Assembly: GCF_013401995.1 (NCBI RefSeq)
Contig: NZ_JACBJI010000001.1
Coordinates: forward strand, 140,353-204,352
DNA length: 64,000 bases
Direction: 5' to 3'
Source: Flavobacterium agri
Lineage (GTDB): Bacteria > Bacteroidota > Bacteroidia > Flavobacteriales > Flavobacteriaceae
Shown: piece after piece, positions 33,529 to 42,679 of the stretch
Position numbering within the stretch: the stretch's first letter is position 1
Layout: each line of letters opens with the position of its first letter
Notes under the pieces: model-generated
What the model was told of the DNA's origin: nothing
Database searches by the model: none
What the model saw: the letters and a program-made list of their open reading frames with translations, nothing else
Made by a program: the position numbers and the translations under genes

Positions 33529-35316
33529 ATGAAATTACGGAAGTACTTTTCGCCGTCATTGCTGCTGACCGTAGCCTTCGTGCTTTCCGTTTTCCTGTTG
33601 TTCTTTATCGCGAGCATTTCGTTCAAGCAGATCAAGACGATGTCCGAAACCCAGCAATCGATCACGCATTCGCTCGATGTGCGCGTCGACCTGGAACGCC
33701 TTTTCTCTGAACTCAAGGACGCCGAATCGGCCAATCGCGCCTATCTTCTCACGGGCGATGAACGTTATTTGCAGCCGTATGACTACAGCCATGTGTCGAT
33801 CAACAAATCGCTGATCGCCATAAGCCGCAAAATCGGACTCGACAAAAAGCGCAAGGACGAATTCGAAGAACTGTACAGGATGATCAACGAACGTTTCAAA
33901 GCGTTCCGCGACAGTCGTATCCAAGGCAAAAAATACAAACCCCATGATCCCGAATTCCTTGCCGAAATGTGGAGAGGAAAACTCATCATGGACAAAATTC
34001 GGATGCAGATTAATCGCATCGTCGAAAAAGAAGGTGTAATCCTGTCGGCACAACAAGCCGAGCACGAAGACGAGATCACGTTCACGCCGTTCACGTCTTC
34101 ATTCCTCGTGATTTTTTCGATAGCGATTTTCGTGATTACGTTCTTCACGCTCAAAAGCAACCTCAAGCATTTGAGCAGCCTCAACCAAAAGCTCAAACTC
34201 ACGAACCGTACTTTCGAGAATGCCGAACGCATCGGACAGACGGCGCACTGGCAATACGACACGAAGAAAAGGGAACTCGTGCTGTCGGACAATCGTTATA
34301 GGTTGTTGGCGGCCGATATCGGAGGATTTCCGTCCGATGTGGAAACGTTTCTCAAGTTCGTGCATCCGTCCGACCGCAAAAAAGTAGAAGAGTGTTTCGA
34401 CAAATCGCGCAACCTGAGTGCGATGACGGTCAATTACCGCGTAATCCGCGCCGATAAGAAAACGCGGTATTTCAGCACGACAAGCCAGCTAATGCAGACG
34501 CGCAACGGAAGCGAGATCATCATCGGCATCGACCGCGACGTGACGAGCCAGCACCGCAGCACAATCAAGCTCGAACAGAAAAACGACGAGTTACGCAGTA
34601 CGAATTCGGAACTTTCGTCTTTCAACCATATCGTGAGCCATGATTTGCAGGAACCGATGCGCAAAATCCAGATGTTCATTTCGCGCATAGACGAAAAGGA
34701 TTTGGAAAACGTTTCGGAGACTTCGCGCTCGTACCTGTTCCGCATCCAGTCGTCGGCCAACCGCGCCCAAAAACTCATCGACGATCTTTTGGTGTATACG
34801 CGCCTCAATCGCAACGATAAAAGACCCGAACTGACAGACCTGAACGAATTGCTCAACAACGCCAAAGTCGATATGGCACAGGCGATAGAAGAAAAACAGG
34901 CGCTTATCGTATCGGACAAACTCCCAACGATAAAGGTCACGCCTTACCAAATCGAGCAATTGTTCGTGAACCTGATCAGCAATTCGATCAAATACGCGCG
35001 CGAGAACGTGAGACCCGAAATCGGCATCATCTATTCGCTTGTGGACGCTTCTGAAATTCCCGACAGTAAAAAACCTGCGGGTAAAAAGTTCCATAAGATC
35101 GCTTTTTCGGATAACGGCATCGGATTCGAACCCGAATACAAAAACCGCATTTTCGTGCTTTTCAACCGTCTTCACGACAAGGAACAATATTCGGGAACCG
35201 GAATAGGACTCGCCATCTGCAAGAAAATGGCCGAAAGCCACGGCGGGTATATTTTCGCCGACGGAAGGCCGGGACAGGGCGCGACCTTTACGCTTTATCT
35301 TCCCGCAACTCCGTGA
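33529..35316 (+). CDS. Membrane sensor histidine kinase, CHASE3-PAS-HisKA
   Basis: A 595-residue sensor kinase. Two membrane helices (about 9-31 and 190-208) flank a CHASE3-like helical extracytoplasmic domain (RLFSELKDAESANRAYLLTG); a PAS domain follows (about 235-345; HWQYDTKKRELVLSDNRYRL), then HisKA with H371 (FNHIVSHDLQEPMRKI) and HATPase_c with N box NLISNSIKYA and G boxes DNGIGFEPEYKNRIF and GTGIGLAICKKM. The start is the ATG at 33529, directly before the first membrane helix. It forms a pair with the Rcp1-like regulator. Confidence 0.93.
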   Translation: MKLRKYFSPSLLLTVAFVLSVFLLFFIASISFKQIKTMSETQQSITHSLDVRVDLERLFSELKDAESANRAYLLTGDERYLQPYDYSHVSINKSLIAISRKIGLDKKRKDEFEELYRMINERFKAFRDSRIQGKKYKPHDPEFLAEMWRGKLIMDKIRMQINRIVEKEGVILSAQQAEHEDEITFTPFTSSFLVIFSIAIFVITFFTLKSNLKHLSSLNQKLKLTNRTFENAERIGQTAHWQYDTKKRELVLSDNRYRLLAADIGGFPSDVETFLKFVHPSDRKKVEECFDKSRNLSAMTVNYRVIRADKKTRYFSTTSQLMQTRNGSEIIIGIDRDVTSQHRSTIKLEQKNDELRSTNSELSSFNHIVSHDLQEPMRKIQMFISRIDEKDLENVSETSRSYLFRIQSSANRAQKLIDDLLVYTRLNRNDKRPELTDLNELLNNAKVDMAQAIEEKQALIVSDKLPTIKVTPYQIEQLFVNLISNSIKYARENVRPEIGIIYSLVDASEIPDSKKPAGKKFHKIAFSDNGIGFEPEYKNRIFVLFNRLHDKEQYSGTGIGLAICKKMAESHGGYIFADGRPGQGATFTLYLPATP

Positions 35317-35426
35317 AATGATCTTCAATAAAGGAATATTGCAAGAATAAGGAAATATCCTGTAACAGGAATTTTCTGTGTAATTGGGAATTTTGTTAGC
35401 AACAATAACAACTAACATCCCAAACC

Positions 35427-36029
35427 ATGAAAAACGCGTATTTCTACAAATTGTGCTTCGTTTCGATGCTGCTTCTAGCAGGACTCACTCTAAGCGTACA
35501 ATCCTGTAACAAAAAAGAACCTGCCGATACCGAAGAGGCCGCCGAAGAACAAAACGAAGCCAAATTCGACAACGACTCTACTGGTGTTGACAACGATGCC
35601 AAAGAAGACGACTCGGAATTCCTGATGGCCGTTGCCGAAGTCGATATGAAAGAAATCGAACTCGGAAAACTGGCACAAAAGAGTGCGAATGCCGACGTGA
35701 AGGCTTTGGGTACGATGATGGTGACCGAGCATTCCAAAACTTCGGAAGAAGTAAAAGGGTTGGCCGCGTCGAAGAACATCACACTTCCTGCCGCTCCGAC
35801 CGAAGACGTACAAAAAGCGGTTGAAGATTTCAATAAAAAGAAAGCCGCCGACTTCAATAAAGACTACGCCGACAAAATGGTCGAAGGACATGAAAAAACC
35901 ATCGAAAAATTCGAGGATTACGTCAAGAACGGAACCGATGCCGATATAAAAGCGTGGGCACAAAAAACAATCCCCGTGCTTCAGATGCATTTGCAACACT
36001 CTAAAGAAGTGCAATCGAAATTGAAATAA
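35427..36029 (+). CDS. DUF4142 lipoprotein
   Basis: A 200-residue protein with a lipobox near Cys27 (LSVQSC), an acidic linker rich in Glu/Ala/Asp, and a ferritin-like helical DUF4142 domain (about 65-200; FLMAVAEVDMKEIELGKLA, MMVTEHSKTSEEVK). The function of DUF4142 is unknown; members are common in stress-induced and envelope gene sets. It begins a run of three small genes (with lmo0937-type and YtxH proteins) and may be regulated by the adjacent two-component pair. Confidence 0.88.
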   Translation: MKNAYFYKLCFVSMLLLAGLTLSVQSCNKKEPADTEEAAEEQNEAKFDNDSTGVDNDAKEDDSEFLMAVAEVDMKEIELGKLAQKSANADVKALGTMMVTEHSKTSEEVKGLAASKNITLPAAPTEDVQKAVEDFNKKKAADFNKDYADKMVEGHEKTIEKFEDYVKNGTDADIKAWAQKTIPVLQMHLQHSKEVQSKLK

Positions 36030-36074
36030 CACAACCTCAATAACAAATAAAGTCTAACTAAAAACACAGAAATC

Positions 36075-36233
36075 ATGGGAAATCTATTGTATACCATAGC
36101 TGTCATCCTGGTCATTCTTTGGGCCATCGGATATTTCGGAGGATTCGTGGCCGGTAACCTGATCCACATTTTGCTCGTCATCGCGATCATCGTCGTATTG
36201 CTTCGCGTGATCCAAGGCAGACGACCGCTGTGA
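36075..36233 (+). CDS. lmo0937-family small membrane protein
   Basis: A 52-residue protein starting MGNLLYTIAVILVILWAIGY and ending LRVIQGRRPL. It has two membrane helices separated by a Gly/Phe turn (YFGGFVAGNLIHI), matching the lmo0937/DUF5670 family of small membrane proteins frequently linked to stress regulons. It lies between the DUF4142 and YtxH genes with gaps of 45 and 44 bases. Confidence 0.88.
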   Translation: MGNLLYTIAVILVILWAIGYFGGFVAGNLIHILLVIAIIVVLLRVIQGRRPL

Positions 36234-36277
36234 ACACAAAAACCGAATAACTGAATAATCAATTAAAGTCAAACGTC

Positions 36278-36550
36278 ATGAATAAGAAAGTTTTGATAGG
36301 ATTGTTTGCAGGAGTAGCCATCGGAGCTACGCTGGGCATCCTTTTCGCACCCGATAAAGGAAGCGAAACCCGTAAGAAAATAAAAGATAAAGGCAACGAT
36401 TACAAAAACAAGGCTGCAGATAAATACGGTCAACTGGCCGATGCCGCACACGAAAAAATCGATGCCGTACGCTCCAAGTTCAACGAATTGACCGGACGTG
36501 CCGAAAAGGCCGCCAATGGTGCGATGGAAAAAGCCAACACTACCGTTTAA
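36278..36550 (+). CDS. YtxH domain-containing protein
   Basis: A 90-residue protein with the YtxH signature: an N-terminal glycine-rich membrane helix (IGLFAGVAIGATLGILFAP) followed by DKGSETRKKIKDKG and an amphipathic, apolipoprotein-like helix rich in Lys/Ala. YtxH proteins are general-stress proteins in Bacillus and common in Bacteroidota. It is the last gene of the DUF4142/lmo0937/YtxH set and is followed by a strong terminator. Confidence 0.9.
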   Translation: MNKKVLIGLFAGVAIGATLGILFAPDKGSETRKKIKDKGNDYKNKAADKYGQLADAAHEKIDAVRSKFNELTGRAEKAANGAMEKANTTV

Positions 36551-36570
36551 TACGGATAAGCCTAAAATGA

Positions 36571-36601
36571 AAAAGGATTGTAGCGATACAATCCTTTTTT
36601 T
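36571..36601 (+). terminator. Strong terminator after ytxH, with GCGA loop
   Basis: AAAAGGATTGTA and TACAATCCTTTT form a perfect 12-bp stem closed by the tetraloop GCGA, followed by a T-run; A-rich on the other side, so it can also act for the convergent glycosidase gene. Confidence 0.92.
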
Positions 36602-36629
36602 ATTGCTTATTCTTATTGTTTATTTTTTA

Positions 36630-38372
36630 TTATTCGGCTTTGATCAACTCCGATTTGGCCGAGACGCCGTTCTCGTTGATCGCCTCGATCGTGAAATAGT
36701 ACGTCTTTTTCAAGTCCATCACTTTGAGCCAGTACTCGTTGAAATCGTGCACCATGATGCAGTTGTAGAGTTTGTCCGGTTCGGTCCCGTAATAGATGTT
36801 GTACGCGAACGCATTGTCGACGGGCGTCCATTTGAGGTAAGCGCTGCGTTTGTCCTTTTCGGTCCTTAAAACGAAGAAGCGCCCGACTTTATCGGGTTTT
36901 GCGCCGTTTCCGTTACCGAAGACGCGCAGTCCGGAAATCGCGAATTTCCCCGTTGGCATATGGATGTTCTCGAGTTTGATGAAACGTGTCCGGATCGGTT
37001 TTTCCAATTCGATGTAATCGTGAGGCACGTCGGTCTTGTTGTCGCTTTTGTCTACGAGCAATTTCCAGTTCTTGCCGTCGTCCGACGAATAGATTTTATA
37101 TTGGTGATAGATTCCGGTTTGTTTCCCGACGAACTCGGCATCCTGGTCGGCATAATTGAGCTGGATGGCGTTGACGGTACTTTTTTGGCCTAAATCGGTC
37201 GCAATCCATTCGCCTTTGTTTGCGGTTTTGGCACTCCAGTAGGTTTTGATGTTCTCGTCGTTGGCATTATTGGCGAAGAAGCTTCCTAAAGTTGAGGAAA
37301 CCGTGACGGGCTTTTTGTAATTCAACAACATCCATCCCGGAAACGTTTTACCGTTTTTTCGGGCTTCGGGCAAAAACTGCGGATAATCGCCAAAAGCGGT
37401 GTTGCACCACATCACGTCGTCTTTGTCGAATCCGGTCGGCCAAATTCCTATGCGTCGTTCCCAAGTGTTTTTCACGCAGACTACAGTTGTCGATACGTGC
37501 CAGTATTGTCCGAATTTGTCTTCGAATGTCGCTCCGTGTCCGGCGCCTCGGTTGAATCCGCCTGGTTTGAAACTCAACGGATCCGATTGCGGCACTACGT
37601 TCGGTTCCAAATCGAACAAAGGCGTCTGACCGACTACTACACCGTCGGCATAACCGCTGAATTCCGTACCCGGCGCTCCGTATTGGAAATAATATTTGCC
37701 GTTGTGTTTGGTCATGTGCGCGCCTTCTATGAAAGGATCGAGAAAAGTGTTGTCCATATTCTCACCGAAACGCTGCCATCCGTAACGCCAATCCTCAAGG
37801 AAATACATCGGGCGACGGCTTCCGATAGGCTCGAACGTCTTGCGGTCCAATTCCACCCCGAAAACCGGATGGCGGTTGCTGCTGCCGTTGTACATGTAGA
37901 ATTTTCCGTCCGTATCGGTAAAGAATCCGGGATCCCATCCGCCGATCGCAAGCGAATCCTTGATTACGAACCATTTGTCGTTTTTCGGATCGGTGCTTCC
38001 CCAAAGCGAGAAGGTCTTGGTATACGTACTTCCAAAAACCACCATCGTATCGCCTACGACGCCAACTCCGGGAGCGCACAATTCATCTTTTGTGTCGTTC
38101 CATGGGCGTAAAAAGCGCTTCGGATGGAATTTCCAATGCAGCATATCGTCGCTGTGCCAATATCCCCATTGGTTCGTGCTGAAAAGATACAGGTCGTTTT
38201 TGTAATTTACGATGACCGGATCGGCGGTCGCACGGTGTTTTCCCCATTCGGTAAAACTCTCGTGAGGTGTATATCCGTAATCGATATTAACGGGATTGCA
38301 AAACGTTTGTTGTTGGGAAATCGCCGCCATCGGAAGGCAAAACACGGCGGCCAGGATACTCTTTTTGATCAT
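36630..38372 (-). CDS. Exported GH43-type glycoside hydrolase with F5/8C and Fn3-like domains
   Basis: A 580-residue protein with a signal peptide (1-19), a five-bladed beta-propeller of GH43 type (about 25-335; likely acidic residues in RATADPVIVNYKNDLYLFS, GWDPGFFTDTDGKFYMY and IEGAHMTKHNGKYYFQYG), an F5/8C discoidin-like carbohydrate-binding domain (about 340-480; EWIATDLGQKSTVNAIQLNY), and a C-terminal fibronectin III-like domain. GH43 enzymes cleave arabinan, xylan or galactan side chains. It stands alone with no SusC/D pair nearby, so its substrate cannot be read from context. Confidence 0.87.
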   Translation of the reverse strand: MIKKSILAAVFCLPMAAISQQQTFCNPVNIDYGYTPHESFTEWGKHRATADPVIVNYKNDLYLFSTNQWGYWHSDDMLHWKFHPKRFLRPWNDTKDELCAPGVGVVGDTMVVFGSTYTKTFSLWGSTDPKNDKWFVIKDSLAIGGWDPGFFTDTDGKFYMYNGSSNRHPVFGVELDRKTFEPIGSRRPMYFLEDWRYGWQRFGENMDNTFLDPFIEGAHMTKHNGKYYFQYGAPGTEFSGYADGVVVGQTPLFDLEPNVVPQSDPLSFKPGGFNRGAGHGATFEDKFGQYWHVSTTVVCVKNTWERRIGIWPTGFDKDDVMWCNTAFGDYPQFLPEARKNGKTFPGWMLLNYKKPVTVSSTLGSFFANNANDENIKTYWSAKTANKGEWIATDLGQKSTVNAIQLNYADQDAEFVGKQTGIYHQYKIYSSDDGKNWKLLVDKSDNKTDVPHDYIELEKPIRTRFIKLENIHMPTGKFAISGLRVFGNGNGAKPDKVGRFFVLRTEKDKRSAYLKWTPVDNAFAYNIYYGTEPDKLYNCIMVHDFNEYWLKVMDLKKTYYFTIEAINENGVSAKSELIKAE

Positions 38373-38479
38373 TTGTGTAGGTGTTGGTTTGAGGCTTTAA
38401 AACTACCAAAGTTCTTTTCATTAGGGAATTTCGGGACTACATCAACACTACATCAAACCTAAAAAAATATATAATTTAG

Positions 38480-38510
38480 TATGCGTGCATAGTATTTTTG
38501 ATTATATTTG
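38480..38510 (+). promoter_or_regulatory. Putative MarR operator overlapping the fad operon promoter
   Basis: TATGC-GT-GCATA (38480-38491) is a perfect inverted repeat of the form bound by many MarR regulators. Two -7-like boxes, TATTTTTG (38493-38500) and TATATTTG (38503-38510), lie immediately downstream, so a bound repressor would block the polymerase. The marR ATG is 40 bases further on. Autoregulation of the whole fad operon is inferred. Confidence 0.5.
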
Positions 38511-38550
38511 GACATTGTCGTACTGACGAAAGCAATCGATTGCGCCAAAC

Positions 38551-39015
38551 ATGAAAGACAAAACCATAGATTATATTTTACGCGCCACATGGCAGGCCGT
38601 TTCCCGTATGTATAACGAAGAAGCCGCGAAATACGGGGCCACGATGGCAACCGGATTCGCGCTTTTGAGTATGGATCGGGAAGAAGGAACGCCGTCTACC
38701 GCGCTTGGCCCTAAAATGGGAATGGAAGCCACAAGTCTTACGCGTACCTTGAAGTCGATGGAAGAAAAAGGGCTTATCGAAAGACGCCCGAATCCCGAAG
38801 ACGGACGCGGCGTTTTGATTTACCTTACCGATTTCGGACGAGAGAAACGCGAACTCTCCAGAAACACCGTACTTAAATTCAACGAGGTCGTGCGCCAAAA
38901 GGTAGGCGATGAAAAATTGCGCCATTTTGCTGAGGTCGCCGAAGTGGTCAACGAACTCATCCAGGAAAAAAACATATTCAATACAACTGAACTAAACAAT
39001 GAAAAGAAGTATTAA
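38551..39015 (+). CDS. MarR-family regulator of the fad operon
   Basis: A 154-residue winged-helix repressor. The DNA-binding part contains ALGPKMGMEATSLTRTLKSM and the wing IERRPNPEDGRGVLIYLTDFGREK, with dimerisation helices at both ends. Its 3' end overlaps fadN by 17 bases, so it is the first gene of the beta-oxidation operon and probably its repressor, released by an acyl-CoA or fatty-acid ligand as in related systems. The ligand is inferred. Confidence 0.92.
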   Translation: MKDKTIDYILRATWQAVSRMYNEEAAKYGATMATGFALLSMDREEGTPSTALGPKMGMEATSLTRTLKSMEEKGLIERRPNPEDGRGVLIYLTDFGREKRELSRNTVLKFNEVVRQKVGDEKLRHFAEVAEVVNELIQEKNIFNTTELNNEKKY

Positions 39016-41389
39016 GAAAGTGGCCGTCGTGGGCTCGGGCATCATGGGCTCGGGAATCGCGTGCCATTTTGCCAACATCGGTGTCGACGTGCTGCTTTTG
39101 GACATCGTTCCCAAAGAACTGACCGAAGCCGAAACCAAAAAAGGCTTGACGTTAGACAGCAAGGCCGTCCGCAACCGCATCGTCAACGAACATTTGCAGA
39201 ACGCACTCAAATCTAAGCCTTCGCCGATCTATCATCAAAAATTCGCAAGTCGCATCACGACCGGAAATACGACAGACGATCTTGCCAAAATAGCGGATGC
39301 AGACTGGATCATAGAAGTAGTCGTCGAACGTCTCGACATCAAAAAACTCGTTTTCGAACAAATCGAGAAATACCGCAAGCCGGGAACGTTGATCACGTCG
39401 AACACGTCGGGAATCCCGATCCATTTTATGAGCGAAGGCCGAAGCGAGGATTTCCAGAAGCATTTCTGCGGAACCCACTTCTTCAATCCGCCGCGCTATC
39501 TGAAACTTTTCGAGATCATTCCGGGGCCGAAAACCTCGCCCGAAGTATTGTCGTTCCTCAATGAATACGGAGAGAAATTCCTCGGAAAAACATCGGTAGT
39601 CGCTAAAGACACACCGGCGTTTATCGGAAACCGCATCGGAATTTACGGCATCCAAAGTCTTTTCCATCTCGTAAAAGAAATGGGATTGACCGTAGAAGAA
39701 GTCGACAAATTGACCGGACCGGTTATCGGACGCCCGAAATCGGCCACTTTCCGAACAGTCGATGTCGTCGGACTTGACACTTTGGTACACGTCGCCAACG
39801 GTTTGTATGAAGGCGTTCCGGATGACGAAGCCCACGAATTGTTCAAACTTCCTGATTTCGTTTCTAAAATGATGGAAAACAAATGGCTAGGAAGCAAGAC
39901 CGGACAAGGTTTCTACAAAAAAGTAGACAAGGATATCCTGACTTTGGATTTGGACACTTTGGAATACCGTCCGAACAAAAAAGCGTCGTTCACGACTTTG
40001 GAACTCACGAAATCCATCGATAAACCGATCGACAGATTCAAGGTTCTGATCGGTGGAAAAGACAAAGCCGGTGAATTCTATCGCAAGAATTTCGCGGGAA
40101 TGTTCGCTTACGTTTCCAACAGAATTCCTGAAATCACAGACGATTTATATAAGATAGACGATGCTATGAAAGCCGGTTTCGGATGGGAAAACGGCCCGTT
40201 CGAGATTTGGGATGCCGTCGGTGTCGAAAAAGGTATCGAGCTCATCAAAGCCGCGAATTTAAATTACGCTTCCTGGGTTGACGAAATGCTCGCTTCGGGC
40301 AACAAAACGTTCTATTCCGTCAACAATGGCGCGACTTACGCTTACGATATCCCGTCGAAATCACAGAAGAAAGTTCCGGGACAAGATGCGTTCATCATCC
40401 TCAATAATATCCGCGAGAATAAAAAAGTCTGGGGCAATTCGGGCGCTACGATCCAGGATTTAGGCGACGGAATCCTCAATTTGGAATTCCATTCGAAAAT
40501 GAATACGATCGGAGGCGAAGTCATCCAAGGCATCACGAAAGCCATCGATTTGGCCGAAAAAGATTTTCAAGGGCTTGTGATCGGAAACCAAGGCGCAAAT
40601 TTTTCGGTCGGCGCGAACATCGGAATGATTTTCATGATGGCCGTGGAGCAGGAATACGACGAACTCAATTTCGCGATCAAGCAGTTCCAGGACACGATGA
40701 TGCGCGCGCGTTATTCATCGATTCCGGTTGTGGCGGCACCTCACGGCATGACGCTCGGCGGCGGATGCGAGTTGTGTCTGCATTCCGATAAGGTCGTCGC
40801 TGCGGCGGAAACCTATATCGGATTGGTCGAATTCGGAGTCGGTGTGATTCCGGGAGGAGGCGGATCCAAAGAAATGACGGTGCGCGCCCAGGACCAATTC
40901 CATAAAGACGATGTAGAACTCAACATACTGCAGCAATATTTCCTCGCCGTCGCGATGGCTAAAGTGTCAACATCGGCTTACGAAGCGTTCGATACCGGAA
41001 TCCTCCAAAAAGGAAAAGATATGATCGTCGTGAACCGCGACCGTCAGATTGCAGAAGCCAAAAAGCACGCGTTGATTTTGGCCGAAGCAGGTTATACGCA
41101 ACCGATCCGTCGCAAAGACATAAAAGTGCTCGGAAAACAGGCGCTCGGGATGTTCATGGTCGGTACGGATTCGATGCTCGCAGGGAATTTCATTTCGGAA
41201 CACGACAAGAAAATCGCCAATAAACTCGCCTATGTGATGGCCGGAGGCGATTTGAGCGAACCGACTTTAGTATCCGAACAATACTTGCTGGATTTGGAAA
41301 GAGAAGCGTTTTTGTCGCTTTGTACCGAGAGAAAAACGTTGGAACGCATCCAATTCATGTTAACGAAAGGCAAACCGTTGAGAAATTAA
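38999..41389 (+). CDS. fadN: 3-Hydroxyacyl-CoA dehydrogenase/enoyl-CoA hydratase, FadN type
   Basis: A 796-residue bifunctional beta-oxidation enzyme. The NAD-binding dehydrogenase is N-terminal (VAVVGSGIMGSGIACHFANI, residues 7-26; catalytic region HFFNPPRYLKLFEIIPG), and the crotonase-type hydratase is C-terminal (GANFSVGANIGMI, AAPHGMTLGGGCELCLHSD, VGVIPGGGGSKE). That order is the reverse of E. coli FadB and matches Bacillus FadN, including size. It is translationally linked to marR. The following fadA and fadE genes give the Bacillus fadN-fadA-fadE order. Confidence 0.94.
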   Translation: MKRSIKKVAVVGSGIMGSGIACHFANIGVDVLLLDIVPKELTEAETKKGLTLDSKAVRNRIVNEHLQNALKSKPSPIYHQKFASRITTGNTTDDLAKIADADWIIEVVVERLDIKKLVFEQIEKYRKPGTLITSNTSGIPIHFMSEGRSEDFQKHFCGTHFFNPPRYLKLFEIIPGPKTSPEVLSFLNEYGEKFLGKTSVVAKDTPAFIGNRIGIYGIQSLFHLVKEMGLTVEEVDKLTGPVIGRPKSATFRTVDVVGLDTLVHVANGLYEGVPDDEAHELFKLPDFVSKMMENKWLGSKTGQGFYKKVDKDILTLDLDTLEYRPNKKASFTTLELTKSIDKPIDRFKVLIGGKDKAGEFYRKNFAGMFAYVSNRIPEITDDLYKIDDAMKAGFGWENGPFEIWDAVGVEKGIELIKAANLNYASWVDEMLASGNKTFYSVNNGATYAYDIPSKSQKKVPGQDAFIILNNIRENKKVWGNSGATIQDLGDGILNLEFHSKMNTIGGEVIQGITKAIDLAEKDFQGLVIGNQGANFSVGANIGMIFMMAVEQEYDELNFAIKQFQDTMMRARYSSIPVVAAPHGMTLGGGCELCLHSDKVVAAAETYIGLVEFGVGVIPGGGGSKEMTVRAQDQFHKDDVELNILQQYFLAVAMAKVSTSAYEAFDTGILQKGKDMIVVNRDRQIAEAKKHALILAEAGYTQPIRRKDIKVLGKQALGMFMVGTDSMLAGNFISEHDKKIANKLAYVMAGGDLSEPTLVSEQYLLDLEREAFLSLCTERKTLERIQFMLTKGKPLRN

Positions 41390-41490
41390 GACGAAAAGAT
41401 AGTAGACGGATAGATAATAGACTTTCCGTTTGACGACAGCTCCATTTTCACGACAACGTCTATCATCTATTTGTCTATCATCTATTATCT
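41390..41490. repeat. GATAGAC inverted repeat filling the fadN-fadA gap (no gene)
   Basis: The left arm (AGATAGTAGACGGATAGATA starting at 41399 region, within 41397-41422) and right arm (GTCTATCATCTATTTGTCTA starting at 41458, to 41490) are imperfect inverted repeats around a 35-base centre. It begins at the fadN stop and ends 7 bases before the fadA ATG. The centre shares ACGACAAC with the gene-bearing copy at 42680-43160, so it may be a deletion derivative. As RNA it would form a long hairpin inside the operon message. Confidence 0.75.
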
Positions 41491-41497
41491 AAAAAAT

Positions 41498-42679
41498 ATG
41501 AAAACTGCATATATAGTAAAAGCATACAGAACTGCGGTCGGAAAAGCCCCTAAAGGCGTGTTCCGTTTCAAGCGCCCCGATGAACTTGCGGCTGAAACGA
41601 TCCAATACATGATGAACGAGTTGCCTCAACTCGACAAAAAACGCATAGACGACGTCATGGTCGGCAACGCGATGCCCGAAGCCGAACAAGGCCTCAATTT
41701 TGCGCGTTTCATCTCGCTTTTGGGATTGGATATAGTAGACGTGCCGGGTGTTACCGTGAACCGTTATTGTGCATCAGGATTGGAAACGATCGGGATGGCG
41801 ACGGCCAAAATCCAGTCGGGAATGGCCGATTGCATCATTGCGGGCGGTGCCGAAAGCATGAGTTTTATCCCGATGGGCGGATTCAAACCCGTTCCCGATT
41901 ACGCGATTTCCAAACAAGGACACGAGGATTATTACTGGAATATGGGATTGACTGCCGAAGCGGTCGCCAAGCAATTCAACGTGTCCCGCGAAGATCAGGA
42001 CGAATTCGGGTTCCAATCGCATCAAAAAGCGCTCAAAGCCCAAGCCGAAGGAAAATTTGACAAACAGATTGTACCGATAACGATCGAAGAAAATTACGTA
42101 GACGAAAACGGCAAAAAAGCCACGCGAACCTACACGGTCGCTAAAGACGAAGGCCCAAGAGCCGATACCTCGCGAGAAGCTTTGGCCAAACTGAGACCGG
42201 TGTTCGCCTCCGATGGGTCGGTTACTGCCGGAACATCGTCACAGATGAGCGACGGCGCGGCTTTCGTGATGGTCATGAGCGAAGAGATGGTCAAAGAACT
42301 CAACCTTGAACCGATTGCGCGTCTGGTCAGTTTCGCATCTGCGGGAGTCGAACCGCGCATCATGGGAATCGGTCCTGTAAAAGCCATTCCGAAAGCATTG
42401 AAGCAAGCCGATATGAAACTGGAAGATATTCAATTGTTTGAATTGAACGAGGCGTTTGCGTCACAATCTTTGGCCGTGATCCGCGAATTGGGAATCAATC
42501 CGGATATCGTAAACGTGAACGGAGGTGCGATAGCACTTGGCCATCCGCTGGGTTGTACGGGAGCGAAATTGTCGGTCCAGCTTTTCGACGAGATGAAGCG
42601 CCGCGGCGACAAATACGGTATCGTGACGATGTGCGTGGGTACAGGACAGGGCGCTGCCGGAATTTACGAAATCTTGTAA
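41498..42679 (+). CDS. fadA: Acetyl-CoA acyltransferase (3-ketoacyl-CoA thiolase)
   Basis: A 393-residue thiolase for the last step of beta-oxidation. The nucleophile is C91 (VNRYCASGLETIGMA), with the His of GGAIALGHPLGCTGA and the second Cys of VTMCVGTGQGAAG. Length and sequence resemble Bacillus FadA. The ATG at 41498 (MKTAYIVKAYRTAVGK) is the family start; the extra codons upstream lie in the repeat. An inverted-repeat element with an inserted gene separates it from fadE. Confidence 0.95.
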   Translation: MKTAYIVKAYRTAVGKAPKGVFRFKRPDELAAETIQYMMNELPQLDKKRIDDVMVGNAMPEAEQGLNFARFISLLGLDIVDVPGVTVNRYCASGLETIGMATAKIQSGMADCIIAGGAESMSFIPMGGFKPVPDYAISKQGHEDYYWNMGLTAEAVAKQFNVSREDQDEFGFQSHQKALKAQAEGKFDKQIVPITIEENYVDENGKKATRTYTVAKDEGPRADTSREALAKLRPVFASDGSVTAGTSSQMSDGAAFVMVMSEEMVKELNLEPIARLVSFASAGVEPRIMGIGPVKAIPKALKQADMKLEDIQLFELNEAFASQSLAVIRELGINPDIVNVNGGAIALGHPLGCTGAKLSVQLFDEMKRRGDKYGIVTMCVGTGQGAAGIYEIL

